From: Acidovorax sp. NCPPB 3576
GTDB lineage: Bacteria > Pseudomonadota > Gammaproteobacteria > Burkholderiales > Burkholderiaceae_C
DNA: 64,000 bases
Assembly: GCF_028473605.1 (NCBI RefSeq)
Contig: NZ_CP097267.1
Location: 3,526,501 to 3,590,500, forward strand
Reading direction: 5' to 3'
Part shown: piece by piece, positions 52,332 to 59,309 of the stretch
How the letters are laid out: each line of letters opens with the position of its first letter
Numbering within the stretch: the stretch's first letter is position 1
Notes under the pieces: generated by a model
Databases searched by the model: none
Told to the model about the DNA's origin: nothing
What the model saw: the letters and a program-made list of their open reading frames with translations, nothing else
Program-made: the position numbers and the translations under genes

Positions 52332-52877
52332 TCAGCGCATCGCCAGCAGGATGCGGATGTCCGAGTCCACCGGCAACGCGTAGTCGTAGGCGGCCATGAC
52401 CGCGTTGCCCTCGGGGCTCACCAGCTTGAGGCTCACGTACACCGTCTGCGGCGTGGCCGCATAGGTGCCCACCACCACGGCCTGCGCCGCCTGGGCGCGG
52501 CTCACCTCGCGCACTTCGCGCGACAGCAGCAGTTCGCCATCGCCCGGGCGCATGACCAGGTTCTCGCGCAGCTTCAGTTCGGTCACGCGCACGCCGCGCT
52601 GCACCAGGCGGCCGGCGATCTGCTCGGAACACAGGCGGCCCAGCCGGGACGATTCGTTCAGCCGGTCCAGGTGCACCAGCGTGGACACCAGCACCGGCTG
52701 GCGCGGATCGAGCGGCGCGCCCTGCAGCAGCATGTCGGCGGCCTTCTGATTGAATTCGAGCAGATCGGTCTGCACGCCGCCCGCGGCCGCGCTGCCGTAG
52801 TAATAGCGCGCGCAGCCCGGCAGGGCCACCGCTGCGGCGCCGACCAGCGCGCCCGCCAGCACGGTGCGGCGCCTCAT
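52332..52877 (-). CDS. FlgO-like lipoprotein
   Basis: 181 residues. The Arg-rich start and lipobox ALPGCARY give a lipoprotein signal. The rest, including DLLEFNQKAADMLLQG, VSTLVHLDRLNESSRLGRLC and VVGTYAATPQTVYVSLKLV, resembles the FlgO domain of outer-membrane proteins linked to flagellar stability. It converges on flhDC and its start overlaps the upstream lipoprotein gene's stop by 4 nt. The flagellar role follows from family and position and is inferred. Confidence 0.75.
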   Translation of the reverse strand: MRRRTVLAGALVGAAAVALPGCARYYYGSAAAGGVQTDLLEFNQKAADMLLQGAPLDPRQPVLVSTLVHLDRLNESSRLGRLCSEQIAGRLVQRGVRVTELKLRENLVMRPGDGELLLSREVREVSRAQAAQAVVVGTYAATPQTVYVSLKLVSPEGNAVMAAYDYALPVDSDIRILLAMR

Positions 52878-53590
52878 GGCACCACCCGCCATGTCTTGAC
52901 CGGCGTGGCCGCCACCGCCGGCACGCGCGGCAGGTACAGCGCCACGTCGCCCTGGTCGATGGAATACACGTCGCTGGTGCGCGCCAGCACGCGCTCGTCC
53001 GACTCGATGGAGGTCGTCACCAGGATCTCGGTGCGCGCCGGGCCGCTGGCCAGCAGCACGTCCGGCGCCGGCACATAGGCGCCGGAGGCATCGCGCACCA
53101 CCGCCACGCCTTCGGACAGCCGCACCCGCGGCGGCGCGTTCACGCCACCGCCCTGGTGCTGCACGACCTGCGTGGACACCGCCATGCGCACGCCCGTCGG
53201 CTGGGTGGACACGGTGAGGCCGCGCTCCACCAGGCGCGTCATCAGCAGCGAGCGGAACCCCGCGTCGAAGCCGTCGCCCTGCGCAGGCACGAGATAGATC
53301 GGGTACTCGCCCGGCGGCCAGTCGCGCAGCCGGACCACCGTGCGATCGGCCACGTCGCGCGCCAAGACGTCCCAGTGCTGCACGGCGCGCGCGGTTTTCT
53401 GCGTGGAGGGCGCATGGGCCTCGTCGCGCGGCAGATCCGGCGCGGCGCAGCCGGCCAGCAGCGCCGCGGCGCACAGCAGGCCCCCGCCGGCCAGGCCGCG
53501 CACGGGCCCGAACCGCTCCGCCAGAGCGAATCCGTTGCCAGGCCCCTGTGCCCGGCCGGCCGGGCGCGCACGTTTTTCGAGAGATTCCAT
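52874..53590 (-). CDS. Predicted lipoprotein, upstream partner of the FlgO-like gene
   Basis: 238 residues from ATG 53590. A basic start and a lipobox LLAGCAAP near residue 49 indicate export and lipidation. The soluble part (QHWDVLARDVADRTVVRLRD, SIESDERVLARTSDVYSIDQ) has no family I recognise with confidence, although gene coupling to a FlgO-like protein suggests a shared outer-membrane role. The frame is open to 53890 but that extension is Arg/Gly/Ala low complexity. The lipobox is unusually far from the start, so a shorter N-terminus is possible. Confidence 0.65.
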   Translation of the reverse strand: MESLEKRARPAGRAQGPGNGFALAERFGPVRGLAGGGLLCAAALLAGCAAPDLPRDEAHAPSTQKTARAVQHWDVLARDVADRTVVRLRDWPPGEYPIYLVPAQGDGFDAGFRSLLMTRLVERGLTVSTQPTGVRMAVSTQVVQHQGGGVNAPPRVRLSEGVAVVRDASGAYVPAPDVLLASGPARTEILVTTSIESDERVLARTSDVYSIDQGDVALYLPRVPAVAATPVKTWRVVP

Positions 53591-53951
53591 AACTGCAAAT
53601 GCTAGCGGCCGCCCGCGTGGAGCATCGGCCGAACAGCGCGGCTTTTCCCCCGCTGCCAGCCCGCTTGCGCAGCCGCCGCATGCGGCACCACGGGCAGCGG
53701 CGGCAGAGGAATCCGCCAGTCCATGGCGTTGTTTCCCTGTGCCGCCGCGCTGTTTGCAGCCAAAAGGCGCATGGCGGCCGCGATCCGTGCCCACGGCAAC
53801 TTCGTCGCCAGGGACAGGCATCGGCACCAACGCCCGGCCCGGCCGCTCAGCGCCTGCACGGCTTTCAACCGTGCGTTCCCCGGCGCGCAAGCCCTGCTGC
53901 TGCGGTACTCGCCTACGCGGTGCTCAAGCGGCCTTGCGACAAAATCCGCGC

Positions 53952-55403
53952 ATGTCCCGCCCCGCCGCCCCCCAGCCCAACACGCCGCCGATGGCGCACG
54001 ACCTGCCACCCGCCTCTGCGACCACAGGGCACCGTTCGGCCGGCGGCCCGCCCGACACGCCCCCTTCGCCATCCTCCGACCCAGCCGCCGCCGCGCCCGA
54101 GCCCGGCGGCGATGTGCCGCCGCAACCCTTGGCGCCGGACGCGGCGGGGGCATCGGTCTTGGAGCCGTCGCCTGCCGGCCCAGCCGAGGCGCCACGCTCC
54201 GGGCCGCCCTCCGCCGCCGCATCGGCGCCACCCCCCTCACCGCACGCGAGCAGCGCCCCAGTGCCGGCCACCAGCGCCGCCGCCGGCCCCCTCCCCGGAG
54301 CCCCGGGTTTCATGATCAACATGCCGATCGACGTGCGCAACATGTCGCTCGCCCTGCTGGCCCTGTTCGCCACTGTCGCGCTGCTGCACTGGGCCAGCGC
54401 CGTGTTCATCCCCCTCATGCTGAGCGTGCTGCTCACCACCGCGCTGCACCCCGCGGTCAGCGCCCTGCACCGCTGGCACATCCCGCGCTGGCTCGGGGCC
54501 GGCGTGCTGCTGATGGGCATCGTCGGCAGCCTGGGCGGCGCGGCCTGGTCGCTCAGCGACGGCGCGGCCGAACTCGTGGATTCGGTGCCCGTGGCCGCAC
54601 GCAAGGTGCGCGACGCCATGCGCCAGCGCATGGGCGGCCCCAGCCCGCTGGACACCATGCAGAAGGCCGCCACGCAGATCGAGCAGGCCGCTACCGAAAG
54701 CATTCCGCCGCAGACGCGCCGCGGCGTGCAGCGCGTGGTGATCGAGCGCGCGCCCTTCAACATCCGCGACTACGTGTGGAGCGGCACCATGGGCCTGGCC
54801 TCAGCGGCCGGGCAAATCACCGTGGTGGTCTTCCTCACCTTCTTCGCCCTGGCATCGGGCAACCTCTTTCGGCGCAAGCTCATGCGCATCGCCGGCCACA
54901 GCCTGGAGCGGCGCAAGGTGACCATGGCGGTGCTGGACGACATCACCGGCCAGATCCAGCGCTACCTGCTGGTGCAATTGCTCACCAGCGTGCTGGTGGG
55001 CGTGGCCACCGGCGCCGCCTACGCGCTGCTGGGCCTGGAAAACCCCGCGGTCTGGGGCGTGGTGGCCGGGGTGCTCAACCTGGCGCCCTACATCGGCTCG
55101 GTGGTGGTGACGGGCGCGTCGGCCCTGGTGGCCTTCCTGCAGTTCGGCACCGTGGACATGGCGCTGGCCATCGGCGGCGCCTCGCTCTTCATCCACACCC
55201 TGGTGGGCAATCTGCTCACCCCCTGGCTCACCAGCAAGACCAGCCGCATGAGCCCGGTGGCCGTGTTCGTCAGCGTGCTGGTGTGGGGCTGGCTGTGGGG
55301 CCTGTGGGGCCTGCTGCTGGGCATCCCGGTGATGATGGCCGTGAAGGCGATCTGCGACCGGGTGGAGGATTTGCGGGCGGTGGGGGAACTGCTGGGGGAT
55401 TGA
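53952..55403 (+). CDS. AI-2E/PerM-family transporter with a long Pro/Ala-rich N-terminus
   Basis: 483 residues. The first 120 residues are almost entirely Pro/Ala/Ser, with no predicted structure. From about residue 125 it has the eight-helix AI-2E (PerM) transporter layout: VVVFLTFFALASGNLF, VLVGVATGAAYALLGLENPA and SMSRM-type C-terminal helices with WGLLLGIPVMMAVKAICDRV. Family members include autoinducer-2 exporters and Na+/H+ antiporters. An internal ATG at 54312 (MINMPIDVRNMSLALLALF) could start a family-length protein without the tail. Confidence 0.85.
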   Translation: MSRPAAPQPNTPPMAHDLPPASATTGHRSAGGPPDTPPSPSSDPAAAAPEPGGDVPPQPLAPDAAGASVLEPSPAGPAEAPRSGPPSAAASAPPPSPHASSAPVPATSAAAGPLPGAPGFMINMPIDVRNMSLALLALFATVALLHWASAVFIPLMLSVLLTTALHPAVSALHRWHIPRWLGAGVLLMGIVGSLGGAAWSLSDGAAELVDSVPVAARKVRDAMRQRMGGPSPLDTMQKAATQIEQAATESIPPQTRRGVQRVVIERAPFNIRDYVWSGTMGLASAAGQITVVVFLTFFALASGNLFRRKLMRIAGHSLERRKVTMAVLDDITGQIQRYLLVQLLTSVLVGVATGAAYALLGLENPAVWGVVAGVLNLAPYIGSVVVTGASALVAFLQFGTVDMALAIGGASLFIHTLVGNLLTPWLTSKTSRMSPVAVFVSVLVWGWLWGLWGLLLGIPVMMAVKAICDRVEDLRAVGELLGD

Positions 55404-55459
55404 TCGGCCAAAAGATCGACGCATCCTTGCTGTCAGCCGGTCAACTGCCTCTTTCCCTG

Positions 55460-55521
55460 TTCGCGACGGTGCACGGGGCTTCGGACACTCACACAGGCCC
55501 ATGAGCGGACGACGGTAGCCT
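55460..55521 (+). promoter_or_regulatory. PIP-box-like promoter (TTCGC-N15-TTCGG) with -10 box
   Basis: TTCGC at 55460-55464, 15 nt, then TTCGG at 55480-55484 is a one-mismatch plant-inducible-promoter box. After 31 nt comes TAGCCT (55516-55521), a YANNNT-type -10 element at the spacing known for HrpX/HrpB-controlled genes. The GTG start of the candidate effector follows at 55542. Confidence 0.75.
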
Positions 55522-55541
55522 GAGCCTCTCAGGAGACCCGA

Positions 55542-56855
55542 GTGAAGATCACCGACACCCCCCGTGCCCGCCCGTCACCTACGGCGCAATCGAGCGAACC
55601 CAGCACATCGTCGAGGTCGGCTCCTCAAGCGGGCTCGCAAGCCTTGCAGCCAAGGGCCCAACACCTGACCTGCGGGCCGGGCACAATGCCGCCTCGCTCC
55701 AGCGTTGGCAGTCTTCCGGCGCCCTCGGCAGGCGAGCAAGTCGGGCCTCCAGGCCCCGCCTTACGCGGTGATCGCGCCATTTCGAAAGAAGCACTTCGAA
55801 AGGTCGACTTACAACTTGCGGGATACCTGCATGTTCGCGCATCCGCAGCACGCCGGATCGACGATCCCCCAACCATCGATAGGCTAAGACAAGGCCAAAC
55901 TGCGCTGGCTAGAGGCATTGCCTCGCTCGCACTTGGGCGAGGAAACGTCGCGGCAGACATCGCCGCAAACGATGGTGCTTCCTATGTTGCCGTCCAATTG
56001 CAGAGAGACGCCGTCGAATTCTTAACGCGCGGGTTGACGTACACCCGGCCAGCCAATGCGGGAAAACCGAGTCTTCTGGCACAGCGGATGATGCGCTTGC
56101 ACGCGTGCTGGCCGAAGCAGTTCGACGCTGAACTGAAAGCCCACTTCCCAGACAAGCATGCCGCCGATGAGGCGACACAGTACATCGCAAAGACAGTCGC
56201 AGCACGGGCTTTTGCTTCAGGCAACTGCGGGGAACATGCCCGTGTTGCCGCCGACAGCCTGATGCAGGACGGGCCATCGCCGAGCGCCGTTCGCATTGCC
56301 CGCTCAGTCGGTATAGACCACGCCTGGGCGGAGGGGCGCGTAGATTCCAAAGAGTTGCGGGATGACGACGTCATCCTCGACGGTTGGATGAGAACCCCCG
56401 TCCATTTGCGCGAGGACTCTCATCTGGCGAATGCCGCCACTGAAACACGCTCGGAGTTCGTTGGTGCCGAAACTCAAGCGTGGCTCGCTCAGGTTGTCGC
56501 GCACATGGCGCAGCAAGTGGCCCGAGACCCTGTACTCTACGAAATCACTGAGCGCGCCGATGCGCTTGCACAGGAGAATTTCGACAAAAGAGGAGCACCT
56601 GGCGCAGAAAGCAGCGTGCCACTGAACCTCCATTTAGACCTGCTGCAAGATGCCTCCACACGTTCAGCAACCCAGGCGGGCATACATGCCGACATCGAAG
56701 CAAGCGGAACGGCCATCAGCATGGGCCTGTCCATCAAGGAAGCCACTCAGCCCGAGGTGGTCGACGCGATGAAAGGCGCCCGGGATTCACTGTTAGCGCA
56801 GGAATGGCCCACATCGCAAGACTGGAAACCAACACCTTTGTCGCCACCAACATAA
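55542..56855 (+). CDS. Candidate type III effector, HopX/XopE (AvrPphE) family-like
   Basis: 437 residues. The first 60 residues are Ser/Pro/Ala/Gln-rich, as in type III secretion signals. A papain/transglutaminase-like triad is recognisable: Cys229 in FASGNCGEHARVAA, His260 in VGIDHAWAEG and Asp280 in DDVILDGWM. The spacings of 31 and 20 residues nearly match those I recall for RipE1/HopX proteins. These effectors act inside plant cells. The GTG start has AGGAGA 6 nt upstream and lies behind a PIP-like box. No trace of a chaperone gene or secretion apparatus is nearby. The second half is visibly less GC-rich than neighbouring housekeeping genes, consistent with acquisition. Confidence 0.72.
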   Translation: MKITDTPRARPSPTAQSSEPSTSSRSAPQAGSQALQPRAQHLTCGPGTMPPRSSVGSLPAPSAGEQVGPPGPALRGDRAISKEALRKVDLQLAGYLHVRASAARRIDDPPTIDRLRQGQTALARGIASLALGRGNVAADIAANDGASYVAVQLQRDAVEFLTRGLTYTRPANAGKPSLLAQRMMRLHACWPKQFDAELKAHFPDKHAADEATQYIAKTVAARAFASGNCGEHARVAADSLMQDGPSPSAVRIARSVGIDHAWAEGRVDSKELRDDDVILDGWMRTPVHLREDSHLANAATETRSEFVGAETQAWLAQVVAHMAQQVARDPVLYEITERADALAQENFDKRGAPGAESSVPLNLHLDLLQDASTRSATQAGIHADIEASGTAISMGLSIKEATQPEVVDAMKGARDSLLAQEWPTSQDWKPTPLSPPT

Positions 56856-56937
56856 GCCGAATCACCGGTGATCTGGCTCGCAGGGCGATAGACGCGGCCG
56901 GCCTACCCTGCTGCAATCCAGCCGAACCGCCGTGACA

Positions 56938-57335
56938 TCACGGTTTGGCAGAGCAATGAGGTGGTAGCGATGGGTCAGAACACTCCGAAGGAATATTGTC
57001 GAAAAGCACGACACGCCCCACGTAAACCTTGTGGGTAGTGATCGGAGGAGTGTCCAGGTGCCAACTGATCTCGCCATTCATCCAAAGGTCCACCACCTCG
57101 CTTTCACGCAGCAGGGTTCTCGAGTTCACGTGATACAGGCGCACCAGGGACGGTATTTTTTATCGTAGTGAATGACCCGCTGCAGCAGGGACGCGTCATG
57201 AATCTCCAGGCGATACACATATCTGGGGCTGTTGTAGCTGTTGAATAGTCTGGGCGTGGCTGCAACCCAGGCAAGGAACAGCACGGCGTTCAACGCCAGG
57301 CACCAAGCGATGCATGGGACTTTTTTTGACGTCAT
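56938..57335 (-). pseudogene. Frameshifted small membrane protein of the DUF6402-associated family (cassette A, third copy)
   Basis: The N-terminal frame (start 57335) encodes the family anchor VPCIAWCLALNAVLFLAW and continues to about YDKK; the rest (VRLYHVNSRTLLRESEVVDL and on to the end at 56938) is in another frame. The break is in the A6 run (T6 on the plus strand at 57156-57161). Skipping back one base there restores the family order K-K-I-P-S-L-V-R-L-Y-H-V, so one base appears missing relative to the paralogues. It may be decay, a sequencing error or a phase-variable tract. It is the last gene of the array, 64 nt after the second copy. Confidence 0.7.
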
Positions 57336-57399
57336 GCACCGGGAGTTACCACCCGCATTCCAAGAACAGGAAAACAGGACAAGACGCCTCGGCAGTTAC

Positions 57400-57807
57400 T
57401 CACGAGCGACCTTCGCAACTGAGCAGCGGCGAAGGAGGCGTGCATTCCGAGGGGAGCTTTTCGAAAACCACATCGCGGCCGACGTGCACCTTGTTCACGG
57501 GGCCGGGCGTGTCCACGTCCCAGACGATGGCGTCGTTGTGCCACAGATCGACCACGGGGCTCTCGCCGAGCAATACCCTGGACTCGAATCGGTGCAGTCG
57601 CACCACGGCCGGCTTTTTCATCTCGGGGTGGGTGACCCGCTGCCACCAGGAGGCGTGGTAGATATCCAGGCGGTACACATACCGGGGGCTGTTGTAGCGG
57701 TTGTAGAGCGTCGGCGTGGATACATACCAGGCCAGGAACAGTGCGGCGTGCAATGCCAGCCACCAGGCGATGCACGGGATTTTCTTGAACAAGGAAAGCA
57801 TCTTCAT
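57400..57807 (-). CDS. Small membrane-anchored putative immunity protein (cassette A, second copy)
   Basis: 135 residues. An N-terminal transmembrane helix (IPCIAWWLALHAALFLAWYV) precedes a soluble domain with YNSPRYVYRLDIYHASWW, LLGESPVVDLWHND, VHVGRDVVFEKLPSEC and a C-terminal CEGRS. The family motifs N-S-P-R-x-V-Y-R-L and V-H/R-V-G-R-D-V-V-F-E recur in all five copies in the window. The start ATG at 57807 shares one base with the preceding gene's TGA (TGATG). It is nearly identical at the C-terminus to the gene at 61623-62036. Immunity function is inference. Confidence 0.6.
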   Translation of the reverse strand: MKMLSLFKKIPCIAWWLALHAALFLAWYVSTPTLYNRYNSPRYVYRLDIYHASWWQRVTHPEMKKPAVVRLHRFESRVLLGESPVVDLWHNDAIVWDVDTPGPVNKVHVGRDVVFEKLPSECTPPSPLLSCEGRS

Positions 57808-58223
57808 CACTTGCCGAAATTCTTCTGGCATTCGGGCAAATGCAAATCCTGCTCAGCGCATTCCAGCGGAATGTTCTCGAACACCACATCGCGGCCCACG
57901 CGCACTTTTTTCAGATCCTTGGGGGCATCCACGAACCACATGATCTCGCTATTGCCGCCGTCCATATCGACCACCTCGCTCTCGCGCAGCAGGGCCGGGG
58001 GTTCTACCTGGTAGAGGTGCACCATAGCGGGCATTCTGAAATCGTAATGAACGATGCGCTGAAGAATGGATGGGTCATAAAACTCCAGGCGATACGCCAT
58101 GCGGGGGCTGTTGTAGCTGGAACGGAAAGTGGGGGTGGACACATACCAGCCCGCCAGGAGCAACAGGTCCAGCGCCACGCACCAGACGATGCACGGAACC
58201 TTCTTTAAATCGGGCAGCTTCAT
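57807..58223 (-). CDS. Small membrane-anchored putative immunity protein (cassette A, first copy)
   Basis: 138 residues. Start MKLPDLKKVPCIVWCVALDL, membrane helix about residues 9-30, then YNSPRMAYRLEFYDPSILQR, LLRESEVVDMDGGN, VRVGRDVVFENIPLEC. It differs from the next copy mainly in the middle and C-terminus (ECQKNFGK). Its ATG overlaps the stop of the DUF6402-like gene by 4 nt (ATGA), the coupling expected for an immunity gene. The soluble part is predicted to face the periplasm. Confidence 0.62.
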   Translation of the reverse strand: MKLPDLKKVPCIVWCVALDLLLLAGWYVSTPTFRSSYNSPRMAYRLEFYDPSILQRIVHYDFRMPAMVHLYQVEPPALLRESEVVDMDGGNSEIMWFVDAPKDLKKVRVGRDVVFENIPLECAEQDLHLPECQKNFGK

Positions 58224-59110
58224 GACCACTCCAGCGATATAGGAAAAGGCAGGCGAACCCGATGCACGTCGGACAAGACAATGAAGTCGCCGCCCCGCCC
58301 GTGCAGGCCACGCCATCGGCGAAAGTCCTGGTTCTGAACCAAATAGGCATGGCTCAATGCCTTGCCCTCTGTCTCATTCGCCCACTGTTCAGAAATCGAC
58401 ACGCGTCCTCCCAGGTCGATGCGGCTGACGCCCCCGTATCCCCAGAAGCCCAAGGGCTGCGAGAGGAAGGCATGGTCGCCATCATTGAAATCGTAGGAGT
58501 CGCGCAGGTAAAAGCCCAGTTCATCGATCAGGATGGCCGTCTTTCCAGCGCCTTTGGAAGTGACGATGCCGGACACCGCCACTTTGAGCATCGCCTCCCC
58601 CATCGCGCCGTAGAAATCGTCCAGCGGATCGCTCAAACGCCCCACCTTCAAGACATTCACCTGGCAACTTTTATCCACGGCCTTGGCCGGATGGCCCAGC
58701 GAGCCAAACCGCCAAGACGGTTGAGGACGCCCCCCGCCCTGCTTTTCCACCCGATCTTTCAACAGTGACAAGCCGGCAGGACTGGCCCACTGCGCCTGCA
58801 ACGTCGCCATGGCCGTACGCACCCGTGCGAAACCCAGAGCCCAGGCCATGGAGACGGTGCTTTCATCCAGTTGCACCGAATTCAACGTGGCGGTTTGATG
58901 GGGAGGATCACCCCGCTTCATCTCATAGGGCATCTCGAAAGCCGCCCCGCGAAACCACCGCTCCATCAACGCCGCCGCCACCGGCCACCCCATGCGCGAA
59001 CGCATCACGCCAGGAATATCGTCCAGCTGAAACAGCCGCACCTTGGGCGGCAGTTTTTTCTGCAGTTGCGCTAGCAACTGCTCCTGGTCCACCTTGACCA
59101 CCTCTTTCAT
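58220..59110 (-). CDS. DUF6402-like protein, candidate effector/toxin (cassette A)
   Basis: 296 residues from ATG 59110 (GGGAGGG upstream). It starts MKEVVKVDQEQLLAQLQKKL, without a signal peptide, then VRLFQLDDIPGVMRSRMGWP. Other recognisable parts are LDESTVSMAWALGFARVRTA, LSDPLDDFYGAMGEAMLKVA, LGFYLRDSYDFNDG and FLSQPLGFWGYGGVSRI. I recognise this as the DUF6402 family, which I associate with effector-like loci; no catalytic motif is known to me. It is followed by two intact genes and one broken gene of one small membrane-protein family, the organisation of a toxin with an immunity array. The secretion route is not in the window. Confidence 0.65.
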   Translation of the reverse strand: MKEVVKVDQEQLLAQLQKKLPPKVRLFQLDDIPGVMRSRMGWPVAAALMERWFRGAAFEMPYEMKRGDPPHQTATLNSVQLDESTVSMAWALGFARVRTAMATLQAQWASPAGLSLLKDRVEKQGGGRPQPSWRFGSLGHPAKAVDKSCQVNVLKVGRLSDPLDDFYGAMGEAMLKVAVSGIVTSKGAGKTAILIDELGFYLRDSYDFNDGDHAFLSQPLGFWGYGGVSRIDLGGRVSISEQWANETEGKALSHAYLVQNQDFRRWRGLHGRGGDFIVLSDVHRVRLPFPISLEWS

Positions 59111-59203
59111 GCACCCTCCCCTTTTTCCGGCGCCGCCTGTTTTTTGGAACTGCGAATTCTCGGAGCAAAGACAGCGCAAAGCGCGGTGCCGATCCGTTTT
59201 ATG

Positions 59204-59218
59204 GTTACGCCACGTAAC
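59204..59218. promoter_or_regulatory. Palindrome GTTACG-N3-CGTAAC, cassette A
   Basis: A perfect 6-bp inverted repeat with a CCA centre lies 94-108 nt upstream of the DUF6402-like start. An equivalent palindrome lies at 63408-63422 ahead of cassette B, at almost the same distance. It is a candidate operator or a recombination site. Confidence 0.55.
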
Positions 59219-59309
59219 TATCGAGCAAATCCATGGTGAGAGCGTTCAGAGGCTGCAAGCCAAGCCCTCGAAGGCAAGGCAGTGGTCGCAGCCTGCGGCG
59301 CTGCTCCCG

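Noticed and set aside
57150..57165. Programmed -1 ribosomal frameshifting at the A6 run.
   Set aside because: The zero-frame context is GAT AAA AAA TAC, not a proper slippery heptamer, and no downstream stimulatory structure was obvious; treated as a frameshift mutation or sequencing error.
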